NCBI RefSeq assembly: GCF_011759375.1
Contig: NZ_JAARML010000001.1
Location: 1,860,001-1,924,000, forward strand
Reading direction: 5' to 3'
DNA from: Paraflavitalea devenefica
Lineage (GTDB): Bacteria > Bacteroidota > Bacteroidia > Chitinophagales > Chitinophagaceae
DNA length: 64,000 nt
Shown here piece after piece: positions 51,106 to 59,077 of this stretch (positions are counted from its first letter, which is position 1; each line of letters opens with the position of its first letter). The position numbers and the translations under genes were made by a program. The notes below the pieces were generated by a model. The model was not told the origin of the DNA. It saw only the letters and a list, made by a program, of their open reading frames with translations, and ran no database searches.

Positions 51106-52623
51106 TTACGCAAAATACTTCCCGATAAAAGGCATCTTCTGCATCTCCCTTTTCTCCACTTTCACGATCAGCAAGGTAAAAAGGCCCAGGAAAAGCAGGG
51201 AACTGCCATAATAAACATAGGGAAAGTAAGCCGCTTTGGCGGGGATGTTCCGGGTGATCAGGAACTCATGGATCACATACAGGAGGGTTACAATGACCAG
51301 GTAAGTGATCAGCTTTTTCTTCGCATAGGGGATGGGATAATGCTTTTGCCCCTGCACATAGCTCACCACCATCATGAAAGCATAACACACGAAAGTAGCC
51401 CAGGCCGCACCGGTATAGTGAAACTCGGGTATCAGCGCAATGTTCAGGACAATGGTAATAATAGCCCCGCCAATGGTTACATAGGCCCCCATCATATTCT
51501 TGTTGGTGAGCTTATACCAGATAGACAGGTTATAATAAATACCCAGGAAAATACTGCCCATGGCCAGGATGGGCACAATATGGATGCCTTTTGCGTACTC
51601 CGGGTGTTTGGAAGCGATCAGTCCCTTCCAGGACTCCAGGAACAGGGATATCACCAGGAACATGAAACAGCAGGCAATGGTAAACAGCTTCGTGACCCGG
51701 GCGTACATTTTCTGCGCCCCCTCGCTCCGGGATTGGTTAAAAAAGAAAGGCTCTGCCGCCATACGGAAGATCTGTATAAATATCGTGATCAGTACGGCCA
51801 GCTTATAATTGGCGCCAAATACCCCCAGTTCAAACTCGGCCTGGGTAGCGCTTTCCGTCAGCACCTTGCGGTAAATCACCCGGCTCAGCATCTCATTGAT
51901 CATACCACCAAAACCCACGATGATCAGCGGGTAGGAATAGTGCAGCACTTCTTTCCAAAGCCTGGTATCAAACTCAAACTTGAAGGAGGTAAATTCCTTA
52001 TACAGCAATAGTAAGGTAACGCCGCTGGCGATCAGGTTGGCGATGATAAAATAGCCAATGCCAATGCGCGGATTGTATAGTAAGGCCAGCAAGGAATTTT
52101 CCCCCGCCTCATGCGCCGGCCGGGCCACATAGAAAAAGAACAATACAATGGCAATATTCAGCAATACGGAGAACACATTCACAAAAGCATACTTGCGCGG
52201 GCGTTCTTCCAGCCGCAGTTTGGCCAGCGGTATGGTATATAGGGTGTCAAAAAACACGATCCAGATCATCCAGGTCACAAACTCCGGGTACTTCTTCATT
52301 TCTATGAAGTCGGTCAGCGGGCCTTTAAAAGCAAGCAATAAGACGGTCAACAGGATAGTGCTGATCCAGATGGAAATGTTAAGGGTATTAAATAATTTTT
52401 GCCGGTCGTGGGTTTGCGCGAAACGAAAGAAGCTCGTTTCGAGTCCATATGTATAGACAACGGTCAGAAACGGTATAACGGCATAGATCTGCGTATAGGG
52501 ATAGGAGCCATTGGGGTCAAATAACTGAAAACCCAGCAGGCTGACGCCGAAGTTGAGGAACCTGCTGACAATGCGGGGAATGCCATACCAGACTGTCTGA
52601 CCTGCTAATTTCTTAATGCTCAA
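51106..52623 (-). CDS. Polysaccharide/lipopolysaccharide flippase (Wzx/MurJ-like)
   Basis: 505 residues, about 14 membrane segments, of the MVF (mouse virulence factor) superfamily that flips lipid-linked glycans across the inner membrane. The opening KKLAGQTVWYGIPRIVSRFL is characteristic of Bacteroidota oligosaccharide flippases, and the C-terminal part (YYNLSIWYKLTNKN, ITIGG-type segments) matches. The start codon is TTG (52623): an in-frame TAG lies directly before it, and the segment that follows is conserved, so no ATG is available. No glycosyltransferases are adjacent, so the substrate glycan is unknown. Confidence 0.92.
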   Translation of the reverse strand: MSIKKLAGQTVWYGIPRIVSRFLNFGVSLLGFQLFDPNGSYPYTQIYAVIPFLTVVYTYGLETSFFRFAQTHDRQKLFNTLNISIWISTILLTVLLLAFKGPLTDFIEMKKYPEFVTWMIWIVFFDTLYTIPLAKLRLEERPRKYAFVNVFSVLLNIAIVLFFFYVARPAHEAGENSLLALLYNPRIGIGYFIIANLIASGVTLLLLYKEFTSFKFEFDTRLWKEVLHYSYPLIIVGFGGMINEMLSRVIYRKVLTESATQAEFELGVFGANYKLAVLITIFIQIFRMAAEPFFFNQSRSEGAQKMYARVTKLFTIACCFMFLVISLFLESWKGLIASKHPEYAKGIHIVPILAMGSIFLGIYYNLSIWYKLTNKNMMGAYVTIGGAIITIVLNIALIPEFHYTGAAWATFVCYAFMMVVSYVQGQKHYPIPYAKKKLITYLVIVTLLYVIHEFLITRNIPAKAAYFPYVYYGSSLLFLGLFTLLIVKVEKREMQKMPFIGKYFA

Positions 52624-52794
52624 CTATCGAAGAATTTTAGATTTCGGGTTCAAAATTAAGGGTTAGCATCGCAAAGTGGTCGTTAAACCGGAAAACAGTA
52701 ATTTTTACAACCTATGTGCGACATATACTTAGTATAACGCCGGGTTTAAGCGTTTATGCTTTAATGTATCTTTATTATATCAAATAATCAAACT

Positions 52795-53451
52795 ATGAAG
52801 AGAACTTTACCCTTGCTGCTCGTGCTTGCATTGATAGTAGGCAGCAGCCGTACGAATGCCCAGGTCATTGCCACAGAAGGCAAAGTAGAACACACAAAAG
52901 GAGACAAAGTAGCCGCTACCATTGAACTGCCTTACCCCGTAGAAGAAGTAGAAGCCGCCATTGCAGAGCATTTTTCCAAAAAAGGCGGCAAAAGCGATAA
53001 AAGCAAGGGCTTCCAGATCTTCCGCAGCATGAAACTAAGGGATGAAGATGTAGAGCTGAATGACCTCCATTTCAAAGTAGAACGCAAAAGCCGTAAGGAA
53101 AAGGATATTTCCATCGTATACCTGCTGGTAGGAAGACCCAGTGAAAATGTGGGTCTCCGTTCTTCAGTAGACCGGCATAAAATTGACGAGGCAAAACAAT
53201 TCTTAAGCCAGTTAACCCCTTCCGTTGAGTCCCATCACCTCGAAAAACAGATCGGGGACCAGGAAGAAGTCATGAAAAAAGCTTCCAGAAAACAACTGGG
53301 GTTAATTGATGAGCAGAAGGAACTGGAAGAGAAGATAAAGAACCTGCAGCAAAAACTGGAGCAGAATAAGATCGATCAGCAAAAACAATCAGAAGAGCTC
53401 ACCCGCCAGCAAGGTGTATTAGACGCCATGAAGGGCAGGAGGAAGAGCTAG
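52795..53451 (+). CDS. Secreted coiled-coil protein of unknown function
   Basis: 218 residues. Signal peptide (LPLLLVLALIVGSSRTNAQ), a small globular part (about 24-140) with mixed strands, and a C-terminal coiled coil (about 150-212: KELEEKIKNLQQKLEQNKID). Charged overall, with KKGGKSDKSKGF in the first half. No family is recognised. It overlaps the end of the convergent marR-like gene by four bases. Confidence 0.78.
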   Translation: MKRTLPLLLVLALIVGSSRTNAQVIATEGKVEHTKGDKVAATIELPYPVEEVEAAIAEHFSKKGGKSDKSKGFQIFRSMKLRDEDVELNDLHFKVERKSRKEKDISIVYLLVGRPSENVGLRSSVDRHKIDEAKQFLSQLTPSVESHHLEKQIGDQEEVMKKASRKQLGLIDEQKELEEKIKNLQQKLEQNKIDQQKQSEELTRQQGVLDAMKGRRKS

Positions 53452-54050
53452 GGTTTCGTAAACTCCGGGCATTCCAGCCTCAGATCACCTATTGTCAAAG
53501 GCTGCTTCACCAGGTTACAATAATGGTCGTCTCTCCTGTTGCCGTTATAATAGTGACAGTTATAACACATGCGTTGGGTGGAAATAATACCAGTTTGGTT
53601 CAGCCGGTAAATGAGATCGAAAACGGAGTAGAGCAAATACTCTTTCTGGTCTACAGATAAACTGTCTACCGCATGATCGAGCGGCATGGTAAAATTCTCT
53701 GTGGCCGCGGCCAGTTCCTGTCCTTTGCCGGTGAGCGAAAGAATAAAGCTGCGCGAGTCCTGCGGGTCAGTGATCCGCTGGATCAGTTGCTTTTGTTCCA
53801 GGGCTTTCACCGAATCGGAGATGGTGGCCTTGGTTACATTGAACTCCTTCGCCATGAAGGCCGCTTTCCGCTGGTGCGGGGCCGGATGGTATTTTATAAA
53901 GAGCAGTAATTGTAACTGGGTAGAACTGAGACCATGCCCCTGTGCCTGCGCCTGCAGCAATACCCGGAATACTTCCGAGATCTTTTCGAGGGAAGCAATG
54001 ATCTTACTGTTAATGTTGATCAGGTGTTGTTCGGGATTAAATGATGACAT
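53448..54050 (-). CDS. MarR family regulator with C-terminal cysteine cluster
   Basis: 200 residues. A MarR-type winged helix (about 25-150) contains SSTQLQLLLFIKYHP, KAAFMAKEFNVTKATISDSV as the recognition region and a wing with ITDPQDSRSFILSLTGKG. After it, residues 162-194 carry Cys162, Cys165, Cys178 and Cys194 (CYNC, then DHYCN, then LECPEF), with spacing CX2CX12CX15C. Four cysteines can bind zinc or an iron-sulfur cluster, so the protein probably senses redox state, NO or a metal. It lies 57 bp after the protoglobin gene, on the same strand, with a palindrome between them. Confidence 0.88.
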   Translation of the reverse strand: MSSFNPEQHLININSKIIASLEKISEVFRVLLQAQAQGHGLSSTQLQLLLFIKYHPAPHQRKAAFMAKEFNVTKATISDSVKALEQKQLIQRITDPQDSRSFILSLTGKGQELAAATENFTMPLDHAVDSLSVDQKEYLLYSVFDLIYRLNQTGIISTQRMCYNCHYYNGNRRDDHYCNLVKQPLTIGDLRLECPEFTKP

Positions 54051-54065
54051 AGCTGTTTAGGTATC

Positions 54066-54084
54066 TCCAAAGGGGTCCTTTGGA
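54066..54084. promoter_or_regulatory. Palindrome between protoglobin and marR-like genes
   Basis: TCCAAAGG (54066-54073), spacer GGT, CCTTTGGA (54077-54084): perfect 8-bp arms. It lies 16 bp upstream of the marR start, a position suited to an autoregulatory MarR operator. It could also form an RNA hairpin inside the protoglobin-marR transcript. Confidence 0.5.
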
Positions 54085-54107
54085 CCGGGTTTGTATCCGT
54101 ACCCTCC

Positions 54108-54695
54108 TTAAAATTCTCCGGCACGGACATAAGGATACGTCATTAATGTTGCTGTAAGTACAACCGCTTTGAACCATGCCTGGTGCATAGCTTCCACCTC
54201 TTCCGGCGTATGTCCTTTTTTTGCCAGCAGGGGTTTGATGGTTGCCGTAATAGGATATATGAATGTGATGATATAGCGATAGTGGACAAAAGGGGCGGCT
54301 TCTATTTCGTCTGTCTTATTCTTTTTGATCTTATGGTGCCGCAGGGCGATCTCGTACTGGTAGTTCAGCCAGGTTTGATCAAACGGACGATGGCAAATAT
54401 CCTTCACCCATTGAACGAAGCGTTTCCGAACGGCTGTAAGATATTCCAGATTTGCCATATTATTCTTACTAAAATAAAATAACAGGTGCGGATGGCTGCC
54501 TACCAGCTCATACCAGATATCTATTACAGCCTCTGCCTGTTCGGTGAGTACATCGCCGGCCTTGCGCAGGTTTTCTTCATCGGCCGCGGTAAAAAGTACC
54601 GTGGCTTTAAGCAGTTCCAATTCCTGCAGGCTAACGGGCGAAACGGCCGTTTTTCCATAATCATACCCTTTGATTTCTGATGCTGTGGTGTCCAT
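54108..54695 (-). CDS. Protoglobin family protein
   Basis: 195 residues, all alpha. Heme-binding globin of the protoglobin family: the opening MDTTASEIKGYDYG, the helix with TVLFTAADEENLRKAGDVLT, and the proximal histidine in YEIALRHH (His120, with His121 beside it), which is the position of the proximal His in Methanosarcina protoglobin. The end HQAWFKAVVLTATLMTYPYV is typical. Single-domain, so it has no output module and may bind O2, CO or NO. It precedes the cysteine-rich MarR gene on the same strand. Confidence 0.92.
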   Translation of the reverse strand: MDTTASEIKGYDYGKTAVSPVSLQELELLKATVLFTAADEENLRKAGDVLTEQAEAVIDIWYELVGSHPHLLFYFSKNNMANLEYLTAVRKRFVQWVKDICHRPFDQTWLNYQYEIALRHHKIKKNKTDEIEAAPFVHYRYIITFIYPITATIKPLLAKKGHTPEEVEAMHQAWFKAVVLTATLMTYPYVRAGEF

Positions 54696-54850
54696 AGTTT
54701 CCGGTTGAGTGGTGTGTAATAAGGATCCCTAACCTCCCTACTTACGAAAACCACATTATCAAGGGATTAGGAAAATGAAAGTATTTTATTAAATGGACAT
54801 TAAAAACAGCGCGGGGGATAGTTAATAGATTGAAAAGGAAGGATTAGCGG

Positions 54851-55582
54851 TTATTCTTCTTCACCTTCTACCTTGTTCAATCCCAGCTTGTCAATAGCAA
54901 TAGCAGCGGCGATCTGGCTGGCGTCCTTCTTATTATAGGCTTTGCCTTCGGCCAGCAGGGCGCCGTCAACTACAGCGCCGATGGTGAAAAGGCGGCGGCC
55001 GCCTTCAATGCGTTCGTCGAGGGTTTCAAACTCCAGGTTTTTGCCATTCTTATTGGCCCAGCCGTACAGTTTATTCTTGTGGTTGATCTCCAGCGCTTCC
55101 AGGTCTTCCATATACAGGTGGGGGATGATGATGCATTCCAGCACCCATTTCTTGGTCTTTACAAAACCCTTGTCCAGGTAAATGGCGCCTACCACCGCTT
55201 CGAGGGTATTGCCAAAGATCTGGCTCATTTTAAGGGAGTTGTCAAACTTATTATAGAAGGTGATCTTCTTCAGTCCCATCTTAATGGCGATCTCATTCAG
55301 CTTATTGCGGTTCACCATCTTGCTCCGCATCTCAGTGAGGAAACCTTCTTCCTTATAGGGATATTTTTTGAAGAGGAAATCGGCTACAATGCCGCTCAGG
55401 ATGGCATCTCCCAGGTATTCGAGGCGTTCATTATTTTCATCAGCGCTGTCCCTTACCGAGCGGTGTGTGAGTGCGGCCTGGTACAAAGCAGTCTTGCCGG
55501 GTGTGAAACCCAGCACATTCCGAAGATTTTTCTTGAAAGCAAGATTGCTTTCCTTACCAATAAAGCGGTCCAGGATTCCCAC
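54851..55582 (-). CDS. rnc: Ribonuclease III
   Basis: 243 residues. The RNase III signature NERLEYLGDAIL is at 51-62 (Glu55, Asp59) and the second catalytic block at about 125-138 (Glu128 in NTLEAVVGAIYLDKG). The C-terminal dsRNA-binding domain (about 165-235) contains DASQIAAAIAIDKL. It cleaves double-stranded RNA, including rRNA precursors. It follows fabF on the same strand; acpP-fabF-rnc is a widespread bacterial order. Confidence 0.96.
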   Translation of the reverse strand: MGILDRFIGKESNLAFKKNLRNVLGFTPGKTALYQAALTHRSVRDSADENNERLEYLGDAILSGIVADFLFKKYPYKEEGFLTEMRSKMVNRNKLNEIAIKMGLKKITFYNKFDNSLKMSQIFGNTLEAVVGAIYLDKGFVKTKKWVLECIIIPHLYMEDLEALEINHKNKLYGWANKNGKNLEFETLDERIEGGRRLFTIGAVVDGALLAEGKAYNKKDASQIAAAIAIDKLGLNKVEGEEE

Positions 55583-55706
55583 AATAGTTAAGCTACAATT
55601 TTTTTCAGTTAAGCCAAAAAATCAATACGGATAAAGGGCTTACGCGTTGGTACTAAGATACCAAACAACGAACAAGGTTAGTGAAAAATTATGCAGCGTA
55701 CTCCGG

Positions 55707-56954
55707 TTAGTACTTTTTAACGATGACACAGGCATTGTGACCACCAAAGCCAAAGGTATTACTCAAGGCCGCCCGCACAATTCTTTTCTGGGGTTTTTCA
55801 AAGGTGAAATTCAGACGTGAATCCAGTTCCGGGTCGTCTGTGAAGTGGTTAATCGTAGGAGGTACTATATCATGCTGAACGCTCATAACGCAAGCGATCG
55901 CTTCTACTACACCGGCTGCCCCAAGGCAGTGACCAGTCATGGATTTCGTGGAACTGATATTGATATTATAAGCATGTTCACCAAAAACATCGGTAATGGC
56001 CTTTACTTCTGCAATATCGCCAAGCGGCGTAGAAGTGCCATGGGTATTGATATAATCAATGTCGCTGGGCTTCATGCCGGCATCATCCAGGGCTGAAAGC
56101 ATCACGTTTTTGGCGCCCAGACCTTCGGGGTGGGGGGCCGTTACGTGGTGGGCATCGGCAGTAGCGCCGGCGCCGGCAATTTCAGCGTAGATCTTGGCGC
56201 CGCGGGCAAGGGCGTGCTCCAGTTCTTCCAGTATCAGTACGCCGGCAGCTTCACCCATGATGAAGCCATCCCGGTCCTTATCATAAGGGCGGCTGGCTGT
56301 TTTGGGATCATCATTCCGCTCGCTCATGGCTTTCATGGCGTTGAAACCACCTACACCAGCTTCGCTGATTACCGCTTCCGAACCGCCGGCCAGGATAATA
56401 TCAGCCTTATTGAGGCGTATGAGGTTAAACGCTTCCATAATAGCATTGGTAGAAGAAGCGCAGGCGCTTACAACGGCGAAGTTGGGACCCCTGAATCCAT
56501 GGCGCATCGAAATATGTCCGGCAGCGATATCCAGGATCATTTTGGGGATGAAGAAGGGATTGTACCGGGGGGTGCCATCTCCTTTAGCGAAGTTGATCAC
56601 TTCTTCCTGAAAGGTGATGAGACCACCGATACCACTGGCGAAGACAACCCCGACACGGTCGGGATTGACTGTTTCTTTGCTGATGCCGGCATCAGCTACA
56701 GCCTGATCGCTGGAGGCGATGGCTATCTGCGTAAAACGGTCAAGCTTCCGGGCTTCCTTTCTATCGAGGTATTGTAATGGATCAAACCCCTTTAACTCAC
56801 AGGCAAAGCGGGTTTTGAATTTTGACGCATCAAACAAGGTAATAAAATCCGCACCGGATACACCGTTAATAAGGCCATTCCAATACTCTTGTAAACTATT
56901 TCCCAAGGGAGTCAATGCGCCAATACCAGTTACAACAACACGTTTTAATTGCAT
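55707..56954 (-). CDS. fabF: Beta-ketoacyl-ACP synthase II
   Basis: 415 residues from the ATG at 56954 (MQLKRVVVTGIGALTPLGNS). The catalytic triad is Cys165 (VVSACASST), His305 (NTHGTSTP) and His342 (MTGHCLGAAG). It condenses acyl-ACP with malonyl-ACP in fatty-acid elongation. The upstream 18 codons of the open frame lie in the acpP-fabF hairpin and are not part of the protein. Second gene of acpP-fabF-rnc. Confidence 0.97.
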   Translation of the reverse strand: MQLKRVVVTGIGALTPLGNSLQEYWNGLINGVSGADFITLFDASKFKTRFACELKGFDPLQYLDRKEARKLDRFTQIAIASSDQAVADAGISKETVNPDRVGVVFASGIGGLITFQEEVINFAKGDGTPRYNPFFIPKMILDIAAGHISMRHGFRGPNFAVVSACASSTNAIMEAFNLIRLNKADIILAGGSEAVISEAGVGGFNAMKAMSERNDDPKTASRPYDKDRDGFIMGEAAGVLILEELEHALARGAKIYAEIAGAGATADAHHVTAPHPEGLGAKNVMLSALDDAGMKPSDIDYINTHGTSTPLGDIAEVKAITDVFGEHAYNINISSTKSMTGHCLGAAGVVEAIACVMSVQHDIVPPTINHFTDDPELDSRLNFTFEKPQKRIVRAALSNTFGFGGHNACVIVKKY

Positions 56955-56985
56955 AGGATTCTTGTCCGGAAGTTTTTTAAGTAAC

Positions 56986-57029
56986 AAATCCGCCTTTCGG
57001 GCGTTCACCAGCTATCGAAGGGCGGATTT
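56986..57029 (-). terminator. Hairpin between acpP and fabF
   Basis: AAATCCGCCTTTCG (56986-56999) and CGAAGGGCGGATTT (57016-57029) pair along 14 positions with one mismatch and a 16-base loop. On the minus strand the stem ends in TTTGTTACTT, a weak U-tract. It lies 29 bp after the acpP stop and 31 bp before the fabF start. It could terminate part of the transcripts, giving much more ACP than FabF, or protect the acpP 3' end. The loop contains a TATCGAAG word found in the dispersed repeats. Confidence 0.6.
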
Positions 57030-57058
57030 AATTTATTACACCTGAACCAGGGTCCAGA

Positions 57059-57295
57059 TTACTTAGCATGCTCTTCTAAATAAGCGATAGCCTGACCAAC
57101 AGTAGTGATGGTTTCAGCTTGCTCATCAGGAATGGAAATATTGAATTCTTTTTCAAACTCCATGATCAGTTCTACGGTGTCCAGTGAATCGGCACCTAAA
57201 TCATTAGTGAAAGAAGCCTCATTGGTAACCTCTGCTTCTTCAACACCTAACTTATCAACTATGATCTTTTTTACTCTGGTTGCAATGTCTGACAT
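57059..57295 (-). CDS. acpP: Acyl carrier protein
   Basis: 78 residues, acidic and helical, with the phosphopantetheine serine in [15 protein letters not shown] (Ser37). It carries the growing acyl chain in fatty-acid synthesis. Encoded directly upstream of fabF, with a promoter (TATTTTTG, 57320-57327) about 25 bp before the ATG. Confidence 0.98.
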   Translation of the reverse strand: MSDIATRVKKIIVDKLGVEEAEVTNEASFTNDLGADSLDTVELIMEFEKEFNISIPDEQAETITTVGQAIAYLEEHAK

Positions 57296-57319
57296 TTTTG
57301 TAAAGTTTAGTTACGGCTG

Positions 57320-57348
57320 CAAAAATATAGATTTTGGCATAATGACAA
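57320..57348 (-). promoter_or_regulatory. acpP promoter
   Basis: On the minus strand: TTG (57348-57346), 18 bases, then TATTTTTG (57327-57320), matching TTG-N19-TAnnTTTG apart from a one-base shorter spacer. It gives a leader of about 20 bases. Confidence 0.55.
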
Positions 57349-57550
57349 TAAATCACTGGTTTTTAATTATGCTGCAGATATTTTTTAGTTTCAATGATTT
57401 GTAGTACTATCCGGCATGAGTTCCCGTAAACTCAATGCCCCGCGGCCCCCTTAAAACCTGTTATCAGTTTATTTTTTAATATATGTAGTCTGCTGTTAAA
57501 GGGTAAATCCTTATATTGCAGCGACCGAAACACCACCCAAATACGCTTGC

Positions 57551-57979
57551 ATGGCTCTTAAAATCATTGATCACGGCACCAAAGAATACCAGCAAATGGT
57601 TCAGTTGCGGAATGATATTCTGCGCAAACCATTGGGTCTTAGCTTTACCCCCGAAGAACTGGAAAAAGAGAAGGATGAGATACTGATCGGCGCCTTCGAA
57701 GAGGAAAAAATGCTGGGCTGCTGCATGCTCATCACCATAGATCCCGCTACCGTTCGGTTACGCCAGATGGCGGTATTAAACAATGTGCAGGGGAAAGGTA
57801 TTGGCCGGGCCCTTATGCAGTTTGCCGAAAACATTGCCCGCGACCGCGGCTTCCGTAAGATCACCATGCATGCCCGGCAAACGGCCACCGGGTTCTATGA
57901 AAAACTGGGCTATGCCATCAACGGCGACCAGTTTGAAGAAGTTTCCATCCCTCATTATATAATGGAGAAGGTACTCTGA
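57551..57979 (+). CDS. GNAT family N-acetyltransferase
   Basis: 142 residues with the acetyl-CoA-binding pattern: LRQMAVLNNVQGKGIGRAL as motif A (Q-x-x-G-x-G), then AENIARDRGFRKITMHARQT and FYEKLGYAINGDQFEEVSIP, followed by an end HYIMEKVL. The style is that of the ElaA/YitI-like small acetyltransferases. Substrate unknown. A dispersed repeat follows the stop by two bases. Confidence 0.92.
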   Translation: MALKIIDHGTKEYQQMVQLRNDILRKPLGLSFTPEELEKEKDEILIGAFEEEKMLGCCMLITIDPATVRLRQMAVLNNVQGKGIGRALMQFAENIARDRGFRKITMHARQTATGFYEKLGYAINGDQFEEVSIPHYIMEKVL

Positions 57980-57980
57980 T

Positions 57981-58070
57981 TGTCAGCTTGTCAAAGGGCG
58001 GCTCACCCTGGTCTAAAAAAGTTTGTCACGCTGTCGAAGGGCTTCCGTCTCTCTTGCTCCATAGGAGCAA
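57981..58070. repeat. Dispersed repeat TGTCAGCTTGTC, copy 2
   Basis: TGTCAGCTTGTCAAAGGGCG, GCTCACCCTGGTCTAAA, then GCTGTCGAAGGGC. The same elements in the same order as at 37977-38060, with changes and small gaps. It starts two bases after the GNAT stop codon. Confidence 0.7.
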
Positions 58071-58127
58071 AAGCTTTGTAGAAGAATTGTATGTCGTAAC
58101 CCGCGGACCCGTTAGGGGACGCACCTG

Positions 58128-58880
58128 TTAGTTCATCCGGAATGTAAGCGCCGCAAAGTCCTGCACCGACAACTGTTCCGCCCGCTTATTAAAAATATCA
58201 TCCTGCAGCACCTCCGCGCTGAACAGGCTTTTCACCGCATTGCGCAATGTTTTCCGGCGCTGGTTGAAAGCCGTTTTGACCAATACAAACAACGCCCGCT
58301 CACTTTTCATAGTTACCGGCGTGGTCAGTGGCAACAGGCGGATGACCGCACTTTTAACCTTGGGTGGTGGATTAAATGCTTTTTCGTCTACCTCAAACAG
58401 GTATTCCACTTTAAAAAAGGCCTGCACCAGCACGCTCGTTACCCCATACACTTTACTGCCCTCCCGGGCCGCCACCCGCTGGGCTACTTCCTTCTGGAAC
58501 ATGCCCGTCATGGATTCCAGGTTTTCCTTCCATTCCAGCAGCTTGAACAGGATCTGGGAAGATATATTATAGGGAAAATTGCCCACCACGGTAAACGGGC
58601 CTTCAAAAGGAGCGTCAATATCCAGGATGCTTTGGTGAATGATCTTTCCCTGCAGGGTGGGGTATTGCTGCAGGAGCCAGGCTACCTTTTCATCATCCAG
58701 CTCCACACACTTGAAATCAATATCCGGCAGGGCAACCAGGTATTTGGTGAGCGCCCCGCCACCCGGCCCTACTTCCAGCAATTGCCGGAAGGGATGTTCC
58801 TGTACAGCCTCCACGATCTTGCGGCTGATGTTCTCATCTTTTAAAAAATGCTGGCCCAGTGATTTCTTGAGTGTGTACAT
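58128..58880 (-). CDS. rsmA: 16S rRNA adenine dimethyltransferase RsmA/KsgA
   Basis: 250 residues. SAM-binding motif I is LLEVGPGGGALTKYL, the adenine-binding motif IV is NFPYNIS, and the opening KKSLGQHFLKDENIS is diagnostic of the family. It dimethylates two adenines of the 3' end of 16S rRNA (helix 45). Near full family length. Divergent from pdxA, with repeat-rich DNA between them. Confidence 0.97.
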   Translation of the reverse strand: MYTLKKSLGQHFLKDENISRKIVEAVQEHPFRQLLEVGPGGGALTKYLVALPDIDFKCVELDDEKVAWLLQQYPTLQGKIIHQSILDIDAPFEGPFTVVGNFPYNISSQILFKLLEWKENLESMTGMFQKEVAQRVAAREGSKVYGVTSVLVQAFFKVEYLFEVDEKAFNPPPKVKSAVIRLLPLTTPVTMKSERALFVLVKTAFNQRRKTLRNAVKSLFSAEVLQDDIFNKRAEQLSVQDFAALTFRMN

Positions 58881-58894
58881 GGGACAAAGTTAGG

Positions 58895-59041
58895 TGGGAA
58901 ATGGGGAATGGGAAGTGGGAAGTGGGGAGGAGTGTAAATGGCTAGTGGTAAGTGGCGAGTAGCAAGTGGGAAAGGCAGGAAGCCTGAAAGGGTAAGTTGC
59001 CGGGCAAAAGCCCCATTCACTACTCACCATTCACCACTCAC
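58895..59041. repeat. Low-complexity GTGGGAA / CACTCACC repeat between rsmA and pdxA
   Basis: One half is GGGAATGGGAAGTGGGAAGT-type DNA (58898-58965), the other half TTCACTACTCACCATTCACC with ACTCAC (59013-59041). The second is the same CACTCACC word as at 27562-27595, 16560-16582 and, reversed, 41424-41450. The two halves are imperfect inverted copies and could pair. Confidence 0.65.
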
Positions 59042-59077
59042 TTATTCTTCGTACTTTAGCCGCCAGAACCAGGAAAT

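Noticed and set aside
58895..59041. Possible tRNA or small RNA in the rsmA-pdxA gap
   Set aside because: The sequence is low-complexity G/T or C/A repeat with no cloverleaf and no terminator.
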